Shown here in pieces: positions 26,517 through 38,907 of a DNA stretch of 64,000 bases. Made by a program: the position numbers and the translations under genes. The number at the start of each line of letters is the position of its first letter. Within the stretch, counting starts at the first letter, position 1. Source of the stretch: Montifringilla adamsi (Eukaryota; Chordata; Aves; Passeriformes; Passeridae); contig JAGGNK010006892.1 in the NCBI GenBank assembly GCA_017590115.1, positions 19,395,228 through 19,459,227 on the forward strand, read 5' to 3'. The notes beneath the pieces were generated by a model, which had not been told where the DNA came from, searched no databases, and was given only the letters and a program-made list of their open reading frames with translations.

Positions 26517-28925
26517 TAGGATAAAGTATTTTGTTCACAGACAGTTGGAATTCCTCCTTTTTTATTATACAGTCCCCAGGCCATCACCACCAGGACAGCC
26601 ATTAGGTACAGCAAAGCCATCCCTTGGATAGTTACTCTTCCTGGAGACCCAGGAGAGCTGGAGCTTTGGCTGATGCATGGGGGAAGTTTAGGTTATGGTG
26701 GGGTGGCAACTGTTCCTGGAGAGGGATGTCCTCTGCAGAGCCTGCTGACCTGTTCTGCCTCTCCCATCTCCCTAATGAAGCAAACTGAATTAAGCCTTGT
26801 GGCAGCCACTGTCCCTGGTGCAGTGCGGGGACATCTGGCCTGACACGTGGCTGTTCTGTGCTGCTGCTGCAAGGGTGAGTGGGGGCATTGAATACAGCAC
26901 AGAGCTGAGGTCTGTCCCCATGATGTCTGGGTATGGGCCTGTCCATGCCCTGCAGAACAGGGTGCACACGACATTTCCTTCCCTTTCCCAGGTCACCAGA
27001 GCCAGAACAAAGGCCCAGTACAAAAAATGTCATGGATGAGCAGAGAATCTGGTCACTGTCCCAGCCTTAAGGCTGAGACACCATCTCACAGCAAGCGTGA
27101 CCAACACTCCTGCACACTTATCTGGCTGCATAATATCAGCCATACTGGTGTCTGATTAGCAACCTCACAAATAAAGAAGCTGAGAGAATATGAGACATGC
27201 ATGGATCACTTATTCCTTACCCAAAGTTAGAATTTAGCACAATCCACAGCAAGTGTTCTGTATAGCCCCATCTGTTTGGAGCAGAAAGAATGATGCCTAT
27301 AGCTTTTCATCCCAAATTATTTCTTTCTTCCTATCATAAAGTTTAGGAGTATATGTTACATATATGTATTTTTTTTTAAATTAACAAAATAATAAAAAGC
27401 CCAAACAAATCCCCAGAATAATTCCTGGCAGAACTTTCACAATAAAACAGTAGTGGTACAGTTTGCAATATTGATATTTATGAACTGGACAAGTCCCTGG
27501 ACAGGATTTTCTGCCTTCCAGCTGCTCTATGCATAACATAAGCATTTCATTTTTAGACTCGATATTTCTTGCATACTTCTTTTCACTCACATTTTGCACT
27601 GTATTAAATACACACCATGGAGCTGATGTGTCTCACTGGATAATGCTGCAGGTGGTTGGTTTTTTTTACAGAGTGGAAACCTACCTCATAGCAGGAGCAG
27701 TAGAGAGGAAAGGGCTTCCTGGAGCTCGCTTTCCAGCCACCATGCTGTTCCTTCTGAAAAAAGGCAGGCAGCCTGCAGCTCTCTTTCCCCATAGGCTGCC
27801 TTTGGAGAATGCTTCCAGTGTACAGGAAGGGCCAGAAAAAGCCTAGAACCTTCAGCAATGCAGGCAAGAAGAACTGTTTTCCAGCACACATTCCTTCCTT
27901 CTCCTCCAGTCCCCAGTACAGGAGTACTTCCTTTCTCCCCTAGCTCACACACTCCCTTGCACACCCTTCTCCAGCAGCCACTTACCAAGACTCTTCCTCT
28001 GTTGATTCCCCCTCTGCTCAAAATAGGCACACCAAGAGAGTTGGTCGATAAGTTCCATTCCAGCTGTGAATTTCTTTTTACTCTCTCAATTACAGAGTGA
28101 TGAAAATATTGCTGTCTGCTCTCATGTTTATCCTGGCATCTCACAGGCTTTCTCCCTGTCCCACTGTCTGAATATACAGCTCTGTTTCAAATCAACCTCA
28201 CGGTGTTCCTCATTTGTTGTTGTCTACTTAAGGTGTTGCTCCATGTTTATGGAATGTAGTTTTACTGGAAAAATTCCTTGGCCAAAACCTTCAAAAGGAA
28301 CTACTCATCTTGGGTCTATTTTCCATGACACTTGAAAAGCTCTGACTTTCTGGGAAGGTTGGTTTCCTCAGTCTGGACGTAAGACCTCTTTGAAGTATCT
28401 CAAGTTGGGCAACAAAATATTGCAAAACTGAAATTGCACCTGACCTGTGAAGAAGGTTTGTCCTGTTTATGTTTGCCAATTTTTTTCACCTCTTGTTCCA
28501 TCAGATTTTGAGAGGTGAGTGCTGTTCTTAGCTATAAGGACATGAAATTAAGGCAAAACTGGGTCCTGAAGGAAGTTTCCAGACCATGCTGTTGTGGAGT
28601 TCTTTTGCTCCAAGACAGAATTCATTGTATGCCCTGTAAGTGCTCAGGATTTGGACGTGTATAGCTGAGACTGGAACTGGCATTAAAGTACTTTGTATGT
28701 ACTCTCTTCTTGGATTGCAAAAGAATGAAGCAGAGATTTGCGCATTTCAGTCTTTTTCTCCTTTTATGTCTGGGGAGCTTATGAAAAATAATATGCTCAC
28801 TGGTTTCTAATATGTTACCAAACATAATAGAGTGGATGATGAATTAAAACCAAATGGAGTTCTGAATGTTTTGCTTTCAAGCCACTAGCAAGCCTGTATT
28901 GCTTTAAAAATAAACTTTGTTCCCA

Positions 28926-28967
28926 CTTCGCTCAGATTAGTGGCATTTCACTTTGCTCAGATTAGTG
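28926..28967. repeat. 25-bp tandem duplication
   Basis: CTTCGCTCAGATTAGTG (28,926) is repeated as CTTTGCTCAGATTAGTG (28,951) with one mismatch, a local slippage duplication. Confidence 0.85.
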
Positions 28968-31900
28968 ACACAGAGGCAACTCTGACCATGACACCTGGGA
29001 ATGACATGAAAATAACTTTTTAAAATAGCAATTGTGATGTGAGGGATTACACGTCTGCAGAACATTTCAAACGGGAAACAGTCGCTGTGTCTCACAAGCT
29101 TAGGTGTAGCTCAGCTAGGAAGTGCACAGTCACATCATAAACCTTCCACTTACTTTGCTCCTAATTGGCAGCCCTGTTAACAACATCAACAAAGAACTAT
29201 TTACTGAATAAGAGGCCATAAACTTGTAATGTTGTTATACTTTTTCCTAGGCATTCACTAGCAGCTGTTGTGGAAAACAGGATACCTGAGCCCGATGGAC
29301 TTTTGTGCTGACTGAGGACACTGAAAAATAAATATTCATACATCAAATAACTACCTACTAGTTTGAAAAGTGAACCTCAGAATGCAGTTTAAAACATGCA
29401 TTATGAATTCTGTATGGCTGCTGCCCCTGTTGCTTAGCTAAACCCGTTAGGGTTCACAAGTAAAATCATGCAGTTTTTATTACAATGAATTCAGAATGTC
29501 TTCTAAAGGTGTGTAATTCACAATCTGCCTCCCCAGAATAAACTGGCAGTGAAGAAATACATTTATGCAAAGTTCAGGTACACTGGCAGGTTACTGTCAG
29601 AACATGTGCCTTTAAGCACATATACAAGTGCCACTGAAATCTCAGGTGCCTCATCAGCTCTATCTCCTGCTTTGCTGACTTGAGCAGGTACCTTAAAATG
29701 AAGCCAGAGATATTATGAGCAGCAATCTCTAAAATTAAATTTCTGCACTGCTAGGGGCTCACTGATTTCCATATCAAAGGCACTGAGGTGGCAGCTGAAG
29801 AGATGGCTTTTCCCAGTCTGTCACTGCAAGCAGGTCTTTGGTGCTGTCACTTGGCTAGGATTATGGCAAGAAATAAGCACCACCGTAGGGCAATTCATTC
29901 CCCTTGTCTCACACATCTATTTCAGGACGACAGGACTGCCTTTCAGAGGTACCTATTTCTGTCTTGACTGTAAAGACCTGGTGTGTATAGCTCAATCCTT
30001 TTAGAAGGCATCCCCACTAGACTCACTGCTTTCAAGTCAGGGCAGATGCTTTTCACTCAGTATGTTATTTATAACATGAATCAAGATTGTGTGGATATAG
30101 CATAAAATAGAGCCTGCATTCTGAAGAATGTAAGAAGCGTAAGTGGAAAAGGAATGAATATTTCTTTTCTCAAGTATTTCTGTCAGTTGGCACAAATTCA
30201 TTGACTTGGCTGCTACATTCCCATTTTGGGATCCAACCTTAATCTGAAGTTCAAGTTGAAGCTATGCTCCCACAGGGCTGACAGGTACATCAGTGGCTGT
30301 GTCACACAACTTGGGAAGCCAGAGAAATGCCAACATGGACTGTATTCACACCTGCACTGGCAAGACAAGTCTAAGGATGCTGTCCTTGGGATAGGAGTCT
30401 GCCTCTACTATTTCAGTAGCAGGGTCTGCATAGAGAAAGGCTGAAAACTGTTATGTGCTAAGAAACCCAGGGAAGAATTAAATGTTATCTTCTTCCTACT
30501 CATTATTTCCTACTTATGTTATTGCTGAATGTTTCATCCCTGCAATTGTGTGAACATGTATGTTTCAGTCAGGCATCTACTGGCAAAACTGAGATGAGGG
30601 TTCTGGTGTAAAACAATGCCCTCTATTAAAGAAGTAAGTCATCAAATAAGAGCATCTATAAATAGAAAGGGTTGTTATAACAAATAGGGGAAAGCATCTG
30701 GTTTGCAGCATCTTTGCACAATTTGCAGTAGCTAAATCTGGAGTCAATTAATGACCTGTTTATTTTCCAAAATTTCAGTAAAATGCCTTGGCAAAAACTT
30801 AATCTGTCTCTGGAGAATATCTTACTTCCTTCCATATGTTGCCCGATCTGTCACAGCAATAAACTTCTTCCCAGTTTGAAGATCCCTAATGATTGCATCA
30901 ACTGATGCTTTCCATAAGAGATAATGGTTCCAGCCCTCTACAAGTTATAATTCTCCGTTAAGAGAAAGCAACGCAAAGGAGTACAAGAGCAAGTGAATGC
31001 ACTGTGTTACAACCTCTATTGTGACCCAGAATCCAGAGATTTAAAACAGTTCATACCTACAATTCATCCCAGCTGTTTTATAATCCCTCTGAATTTGATA
31101 GTTTCTTTAAAATGCTGTGGTGCCACGATTAATGTATATGCCATGGCTTTGTAAACACTTGTCCTGCTGTCCTTGTTTTTTAGGGTGCCTTCCAAAGAAA
31201 CAGCTTAGGCTGTTTAGTAACTACGCATGTTTGTGGTTTTGTATAAAGCAAACCAGATGTTTCAGAGTCAATTTTATTTGGTGTTATCTTGTCTAACCTA
31301 GATTCTGAAATGTGTTTGTCCTCTATTTGAGTCAGATTAGGTATAGTATCTTCTGTTTTATTATATGTTGGAAATATGGACGTTCTGGTACCTTCCTCTT
31401 TCTGATGAACTCGTATATCCAACCATACTGATTTAATAGGTAATCTTATTTAAAAGAATCTGTTGTTGGTTTAGAAGTTAAATATAACAAAACAGACTAG
31501 TCCACATGATTCAAATATTTAATAATTTAAATTTATACTGCATTTAAGTGCTCAGCTGAAATCAGGCCATAATCAAATTATCAGTTTTGTTCTGAAACAA
31601 AAGCACTTGGAGCTGTTAGGGATAGGCAGAGACTGCAAATGTAGTTACAAAAATACTTATCTGCCAAGCTGATATAAAACTATATTTCTGATTCTCTGTG
31701 GACTAATGTTTCTTTATGTTTTGGAGTGATGGAGTGGGTCAAGTCAGGATGATGAGTGGGTCAAGCCATCCTTACATCAGAATTCCGGGCGTTTCTGTTG
31801 ATTTTAGAGAAGTTCTTTATTTTCCTCAAAGTGACTGGCAGGAAAACAAATGATCCAAATCTTTAGCTGATAATGAAGTTTCTTCCCAGGAAAGAAATTG

Positions 31901-32689
31901 GGCAAGTCCCAGACACCTCAACATGTGGCAGAAATTCACGTAGAGGCTCAGTGTATATATGTTTGGTTGTGCACATTAAGGGTCATTACTGACAATCTGA
32001 ATTTTCACTATGTCTTTTTGGTAATAAAATTTCCCACTTTATTCAAGAGAAGCTGGTGGGCTCAATGCTGTCATGGGGTTTGAAAATTATCGAGTGAGAA
32101 AAGTAAGAGAATATATGTAAAAAAAGTATATATATGTATATAAAATATGTATCTATAAAAGTAAATGAAGTAATAAAAAATGCAGAAAAGAGGAAAGAGT
32201 TGTCATTTTTACTTTCCTAAGATATCAGAAATACAGTGGTGCTGAATAAAAGTTTAAATCTACAAATTAATGTTTAACAATTGAAGAGAAGTATGTGCTA
32301 CACATTGGTTTTACTTGTGAGCACATGATTTGAGTCGCTAGTTATACTGTTACCAAGGAGGCCGCCACCCATCATTTTTCTTTATCTTCCAACTCTTCTA
32401 GCAGCTGAGCTATATATTGAATAATTAATTTCTGCTACTTTGTTTAGTGAGCTATTCTGAAGATGAACATTTACCTTCTCTCAGATGGTGACTTCCACAA
32501 ATGGAAGTGGTGCTGGCCTTTGCTGAAAATCCTCACTTCATCACATATATACAAACACCCTATCCCTGTGACTGGGGCAGGGGCCAGGAGCAAAGGATTT
32601 AACTCAGTTTAACTGAAACAAGGAGCCTCCAGAACCCACACCTAGCACGACAGCATGTGGCTGGGGGCCACAAACATGAAATAAACCCT

Positions 32690-35272
32690 TGGGGAGCACT
32701 GGTGAGCAGGGTGTGGCAGCAGTGTGCAGGAAGGCTGCTGGGGCAGTGCCAGCCCAGCCAGGGAGCAGTGCCATCCGCCTGGCAGAAAGCCACGGCCTCG
32801 TCAGCTCCACAGCTGGCACAGCTGCCCAGACAGCCCTGGGAGGAGCAAGCTGCCAGTACTGGGTGGCACCTGTGAGCACAGCTCTGGAAGGGTGCCCAGA
32901 GGCAGAACTTCTCTGCTTAATGACAGGATGAGGGGATCAACAGCCCACCTGAGCTGTACCTCACCTATATCCACAGCACGGGCAACAAACAGGAGAAGCT
33001 GGAAGCCATTGTGCAGAAGGAAAACTATGACACAGTTGCCATGACAGGGACGTGGGGATGATATGAACAACTGCAGTGCTGTGGTGAGTAGCTATAGCCT
33101 CTTCAGAAAGGACAAGTGAGGAAGGAGTGGTGGTGGGATAGCTTTGTGGGTTAGAGAGAGTTTTGATTATCCAGAACTTGATGACAGTGATGATTGGGTT
33201 GAGTGTGCATAGGTAAGAATCAGGGGGAAGGCCAAGAAGGCAAACATCCTAGTGGGACTCTGCTGTAGACCACCCAAACAGGATGAAGTGTCAGAAAAAA
33301 TATTCTGTAAACAGCTGAGAAAAGTCTTATAATCTCTAGTCCTTGTTCTCATGGGGGACTTCTGCTCACCAGACATCTGGAAACAAAAGAATCTGGCACT
33401 TGCCATTTATTAAAGTTCGTGTTGTTGGTGATTGCCCAGCCCTCTATCAAAATATCTTGGCAGCGCCTCTCTGCCTTTGAGGAAGTCAACAACTCCTCTC
33501 AGTTTAGCATCATCAGCAAACGTAGTATACCTGCAAGTTCTGCATCCAAGCTGTTTATGAAGACATCGAAGAACACTGGCCTCTCCATGTTTTGTTGGGT
33601 GCAGGGAGAAACATAGCAACAAACAATAAGGAAAAGGCTGCATTACTTAATCCCTTCTTTGCCTCAGGTATTAAATAGTAAAGCAGTTGTTCATGGAGGA
33701 GTACTCAACTCCCTGAGCTGAAAGACTGGGACAGGGAGCAGAATAAAGCCCTCCTAGTCCTAGGGGAAATGGTCAGCAACCTGCTATACCACTTAGATAC
33801 ACACAAGTCTATGGGACCAGACAGTATCCACACAAAAGGACTGAGGCAGAAGTTCTCAGCAAACCACGTACCATCATTTACCAGCAGCTCTGGCCAAGTG
33901 GGCAGGTCCCAGCTGACTGGAGATTAGTCAATGTGACACCCATTTAAAAGGTCAGGGAACTACAGGCCTGTGAGCCTGACCTCAGTGTCAGGGAAGGTCA
34001 TGGAGCAGACCATCTTGGGTGCTGTGATGTGGCACGTGCAGGATAACCTTGGGATCAGGCCCAGCCAGCAGGAGTTTGTGGAAGGCAGGTTCTGCTCGAC
34101 CAGCCTGATCTCCTTCTGTAACAAGGTGACCCACTTAGCAGATGAGGGAAAGGCTGTGGATGATGTCTATCTGGACTTTACTAAAGTCTTTCCAACCTTT
34201 TCTGACAGCATTCTTCTAGAGACACTGGCTGCTTATGGCTTGGACAAGTGCACTCTTTGCAGGATAAGAAGCTGGGTGGATGTCTGGCCCCAGAGAATGG
34301 TGGAGAATGGAGTTACATCCTGCTGGTGGCTGGTCACCAGTGGTGTTCTCCAGGGCTTAGTATTGGGCCAGTTCTTAATATCTTAAGAACATGTGGACAA
34401 GTGGATTTGAGTGCGCCCTCAGTCAGTTTGCAGGTGACGCCAAGCTGCATGGGAGTCTTAAGCTTCTGGAGGGCAGGAAGGCTCTGCAGAGGGATCTGGA
34501 CAGAATGGGTCAAAGGGCTGAGGTCAGCTGTATGAGGTTCAACAAGGACAAGGGCAGTGTCCTGCGCTCGGGTCACAATAATGCTATGCAGCACCACAGG
34601 CTGGGGGCAGAGTGGATGGGAAACTGCCTGGTAGAAAAGGACCTGGTCAACAGCAGCTGGACACAATCCCAGGTGGCCAAGAAGGCCAGTGGCATCCTGG
34701 CCTGTATCAGCAGTAGCGTGGCCAGCAGGACCAGGGCAGTGACTGTCCCCTGTACTCAGCACTGGTGAGGCCACACCTCCAATCCTGTATCCATTTCTGG
34801 GCCCCTCACTACAAGAAGGACATTGAGGTGCTGGAGCGTGTTCAGAGAAGGGAAATGGAGCTGGGGAAGGGCCTGGAGTGCAATGCAAATGAGGAGCAGC
34901 TGAGGGAGCTGCGGGTGTTTAGCCTGGAGAAAAGGAAGCTCAAGGGAGATCTTACCACTCTCTACGACTGCCTGAAAGGAGGGTGTAGTAAGATGGGGAT
35001 TGGATTCCTCTTCCAAGTGATAGAACAAGAGGGAGCAGCCTCAAAAGGCACTAGGGTTGTTTTAGATTGGATATTAGGAAAAATTTATTCACCAGCAGGG
35101 TTGTTAGGCATGAAGCTGCCCAGGGAAGTAGTGGAGTCACCATCCCTGGAGGTATTAAAAAGATGTGCTGGTGGCACTGAGTGACATGGTTTAGTGGTGG
35201 ACTTAGCAGTGCTGGGTTAACGCTTGGACTTGATGATCTTAAAGGTCTTTTCTAGTCTAAATCATTCTGTGA
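32690..35272 (+). mobile_element. CR1 LINE, 5'-truncated, degraded and rearranged
   Basis: This is the largest transposable element in the window. From about 32,949 to 33,400 it matches the CR1 endonuclease region in the plus sense (start near GAGCTGTACCTCACC; later GGGACTTCTGCTCACCAGA). From about 33,603 to 35,272 it carries the linker, reverse transcriptase and 3' end. Recognisable RT blocks include VSLTSVSGKVMEQ, EGKAVDDVYLDFTK, QRDLDRM, CMRFNKDKG and FWAPHYKKDIEVLERVQRR. The frame shifts at least twice (near 34,390 and 34,765), and the catalytic box is FAGD (34,427-34,441) instead of FADD, so it is dead. It ends with the usual CR1 tail (GATGATCTTAAAGGTCTTTTCTAG, then ATTCTGTGAG). About 190 bp of inverted CR1 sits at 33,411-33,600 in place of the missing part between endonuclease and RT. 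GC-rich sequence at 32,690-32,948 is probably CR1 5' sequence; the left edge is uncertain. Confidence 0.92.
33411..33600 (-). mobile_element. Inverted CR1 reverse-transcriptase fragment inside the larger CR1
   Basis: Read on the minus strand, this piece gives FADDAKLRGVVDFLKGREAL, the CR1 RT catalytic box and following helix (FADD codons at 33,506-33,520), preceded by sequence like the GPVLFNVFIN region. It interrupts a plus-strand CR1: endonuclease sequence ends just before it and linker sequence (AACATAGCAACAAACAATAAG) resumes just after. It is an RT piece from a different copy, since the host element keeps its own RT box a kilobase to the right. Confidence 0.8.
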
Positions 35273-35699
35273 GTTTATTTATAATTTAAAACATTTATTG
35301 AACCAAGGCAATCTTTTGGGAGTGTTTTTAAACACTACTTCCTAAATATCAAATGAGTATCATATGCATAATGAAATTACAATATTTTAATGTTACTCTT
35401 TAGTTTTGTGCCTGGAGATAGATGGTTACGTATTTGTTTCTGAAGAAACATTTGGAAGTTAGGATTGTAGCAAAATATTTGCTAAAAAAGAGTGTGAATA
35501 GTTCACAGACTTGTCAGAATCCATCTGTTTGTGTCTATTACTGGGTACATTCCCAGCTGTGGTCTTTCTAATGTAATAAATTAAAAGTTTTTTTCTTACT
35601 ATAAATCTAGTGGCTGAAATCTCCTTGTAAAATTGATTTATTTCAATAAAAATCTGTACTTATGTTAAAGACACCTCTTAAAATGAGCATGACCATGAG

Positions 35700-35830
35700 A
35701 TGCCATTTGCATATCATTTCAGCAGCCATCTGACACATAAATGACTCAGTCTTAAATAATTTACTACAGCATTTTTCTGGTTAAGCCATGGAAGAGCATG
35801 CCATTCAGATAAGGATGAGAGGGACAGGGA
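35700..35830. promoter_or_regulatory. Candidate element with octamer and AP-1 sites
   Basis: ATTTGCATAT (POU octamer type, 35,705-35,714) lies close to a perfect AP-1 site TGACTCA (35,742-35,748). No repeat is recognised here. Confidence 0.2.
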
Positions 35831-37148
35831 TGGGAAAACACAGGCGTATTAAGCAGAGGAATGAGAGGAACATCCAAAATAATCTAAAGGTTGGGACAAA
35901 TGCGTAGTCCTCACTCCTTCATGCAATGAATCCAACACAAATTTACACAGGTGTGCAACACACTTTAGAGAAGTCCAAGCTATGAACCAATGCAGGAGGT
36001 CCCTAAATCTTTAGGAACCCTTTTTTGTAATGCGGTATGTAATTTTTTTGTATTTTGACTGAGAGAAGTTACATTTCTAGCTTTGGTTTTGACTATCTCT
36101 TTCACCATTCTCTTAAGCTATCCTTATGCAGCTACCTTACCCTTATCCTATGCAGCCACATTTCTTCATAAATTGCAGCAACAGAAGACTGTACACTAAG
36201 ACATTTCAAACTAATTTTTGCTCAAATTCAGACAGACCTACACGTGATCTAAGGTACATTTGAACTATGCTGCTGTTCTGAGGCAATATCGCTTTAAATT
36301 CTTTCTGTAACAAAGCCAATACTCCACTTTTGTGGCTGTCTTTTAAAGTGCTTCTGAATTAAATGACCTGTGAAGGTTCAGTGCCCTTCTGCATCATCAT
36401 GGCCTGGAAAAAAAATCCTCGCCGGAAAAAAATCCTTAGTTTATCAAAGCACCAGTGCCATCCATTTAGCTCAGGAGACAGAAGAAATTAATTATCCCCA
36501 CATTATTTTGCATATATGACAAGTAAAATTTTTGAAGTATTTATAAAATTAAGCAAGCTATTTTGAAGTTAATGAACTTATCTTGCTGCTAAAGAAATAC
36601 CTACAGTTTAAACAACTTTTTGATAAGTATAAATTGAAATTCATAGTGTTTCAAAATAGATTATGAATCAAATTCTTACAGCTTAAAGAAAACCAACATT
36701 TATAAGTTCCAGTGCCTCCTCTTACACTGTACTACAGCATGTTGCTGGATCTGTAAAAATGATTTCTGTATAAAAGGTTTTACAGAAAATCTTTTCTATA
36801 TACTTACTGTTCAACAGCAACAAAGAAAGAAATCACTATCTGTATGAATTGGTCCGTTGAAATGCAATTTACTCTGGTGATTATATACAGCAGAGTATGT
36901 TTAGTTTTGATCACCATGCTAGCTGAAAACATCTTATTCTTTAATTCTCATAATTTCTTTTCTACTTCTGCATTGCTAGATGTCCTGCTGCAAAAGCTGA
37001 GGAAATAAGGCTCCTGGGTGGCACTCTGTTCTTGAGGACAGAGGATGCCTTGAATATTGCACTACCTCAATAAAGCCAGCTGCTGTGTCTAACACTGAGT
37101 GACGCACGATGGGCACGCACACTAATTGACACTACTGTATGTAAATTA

Positions 37149-37162
37149 CTGCCCTCTACTGG
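37149..37162 (-). promoter_or_regulatory. CTCF-like binding site (perfect core match)
   Basis: The minus strand reads CCAGTAGAGGGCAG, which fits every position of the 14-base CTCF core consensus as I know it (CCASYAGRKGGCRS). It lies between promoters A and B and only 16 bp from a palindromic E-box. Motif match is seen; binding is inferred. Confidence 0.45.
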
Positions 37163-37178
37163 AATGACAGGCTGAGTG

Positions 37179-37190
37179 TTTCACGTGAAA
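37179..37190. promoter_or_regulatory. 12-bp palindromic E-box TTTCACGTGAAA
   Basis: TTTCACGTGAAA is a perfect 12-bp palindrome centred on CACGTG, the site of USF, MITF/TFE and MYC-type bHLH-ZIP dimers. Together with the CTCF-like site it suggests a small regulatory element. Confidence 0.35.
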
Positions 37191-37441
37191 TGGATGGTTT
37201 GTAAAGTTATTACATTGATTGTTGAAGCGTGGTGTTTGATGGAACCAAGTGCCATGGATTTTGGGTGCTCCTGATCCATTCTTGGAGCACAGCTGTTTGC
37301 TGCACACATACCTGCATGCATTCAGCCTTTGCTTATTGGCAGTACAAGGTGCACCACGTTGGTCTGATTGTCAAAATATTTTGCTTTTTAAACTGTAAAC
37401 AGGACGTGCAAAGGAGCTACAGATAGGCACTTCTCTTGTGA

Positions 37442-37487
37442 ATGCCCTAATGTCAGTCAAGACAACTGATGCCCTAATGTCAGTCAA
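37442..37487. repeat. Short direct repeat (19 bp, spacing 27 bp)
   Basis: ATGCCCTAATGTCAGTCAA occurs at 37,442-37,460 and again at 37,469-37,487, separated by GACAACTG. Confidence 0.95.
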
Positions 37488-38831
37488 CCTACTACACTGT
37501 CATATTTTTAAGCCTGTAATAATCAAAAGAAAATATCACAAATTCTTAATTAATTGAAAATAATATTCCCAAACCCAAATTTTCAAGAATCACAAGACAG
37601 GCACCGCTTCTTTAAAATCATGAGCTTAGCTTGAAACTGACATTTTACAGTATGAAGTGTTTTCTTGGTTTTTCAGACTCTGAAGTTCACATTTTCTTTT
37701 TAAATTTGCTATGAAAATGTGCGTAAGTAGAAGTGAAAGCTGGTTTCCTCAATGAATTGTTACTCAAGGAAATGATTTTTCAAGGAGTTATGATATATAG
37801 CAGCACAAGATTTGGCCATGGTATGACAGAAAAAGCAAAGAAATAAGGAAGAGCAATACAGAACATCTGTCTCTCAAGAAATCCAAGCAGTACAAAATAT
37901 AAGAAGACAAATGTGACAAATCAAAGCACTGCTGTGAAACAAGGCCAATGCCTGGCAAGTATTGTAAAAAATCAAATTGTTAAGTCATCTAAGTTCTTGG
38001 AATCCCAGTAAATATGACAATATTGCACATTTTGAAGGGTTTTTTTCGTTAAAGCAAAAAGACAAAATTCAGAATTGGGACTTCATAATTCCTGAAATTA
38101 AACACCACATCCTACTATAGCTGAGAAAACAGAGGAATAGGAGTCCAGTCTCCAGTGCCTTCCTGAGTCCAGAAATTTCACATGTTTCAGAATTTGCTGG
38201 CCAGCCACCAACAGACTATTGATGTTCACTAGGCAGCTGAAAGTTTATTGTGGATATAAATGTTTCATATAAATGTTCTGGCATAATTATTATTATAAAT
38301 AAAATCACTTGCATGGGGATATGGAAGCAGCCTATAGGATTACAGTTATATGAATAAATACAAAAATACCTAGTAGGAAATAACTGAGAAGATACATTAT
38401 TTAAGATGCCATTACTGATATAAAGAAGCAATGTTGGTATGGAAAAGCATCATCACTGTTTAATGTCAGACAAATAAATTAAGTATTTTTATCAGTCTAC
38501 ATAAGCTCCTACATATCTTAGAAAAATATGAGCACCAAAAACTGCATCTATCTAAATGTACATGAACTTAAAGAGTATTGTGCTATATACTACGAATTGT
38601 TTCCAATATTCGGTCTGCAAATATCAGGATAAGTACAATGTTTACAGGAATACTCCACGAAGTCACAGTGTAGAGAACTGACAAGGTAGCAGCCTTCTTC
38701 TTGTCACATAGAAGCATCTACTGGTGGAATGAGCTGAGGCCATGTATATGAGCAGAGAAAAAAGGAGAAATATTTGTTTACTGAGAACTGAAAGAACCTT
38801 GTGAATGCTCAAGGAACCACAGAAAGCCAGT

Positions 38832-38907
38832 AGAAAAAAAAAAAAAACAACCAATAAAAACAAATCAAAACCCAAACCAAACAAACCCAAACCAAACAAA
38901 AAACTGT
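38832..38907. repeat. A-rich low-complexity tract with (C)CAAAC units
   Basis: Poly-A followed by repeated CAAAC and CCCAAACCAAACAAA units, including a near-exact doubling of CCCAAACCAAACAAA. It may be the tail of a lost retroposon or simple slippage. Confidence 0.8.

Larger units (their letters stand above)
24681..32689. other. Non-coding; inferred intron of isoform B
   Basis: Holds the MIR-like copy, the 26.3-kb duplication and, at 26,570-27,040, a GC-richer block of unknown origin with short open frames on both strands. AT-rich simple sequence occurs at 32,105-32,165. A coding-like short frame at 31,180-31,430 on the minus strand is discussed in the findings. Confidence 0.55.

Noticed and set aside
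26570..27040. GC-richer block with overlapping frames on both strands
   Set aside because: No domain, no splice or promoter pattern that fits a gene; left as unexplained non-coding sequence.
34334..34888. 184-codon minus-strand frame
   Set aside because: Antisense shadow of the CR1 reverse transcriptase.
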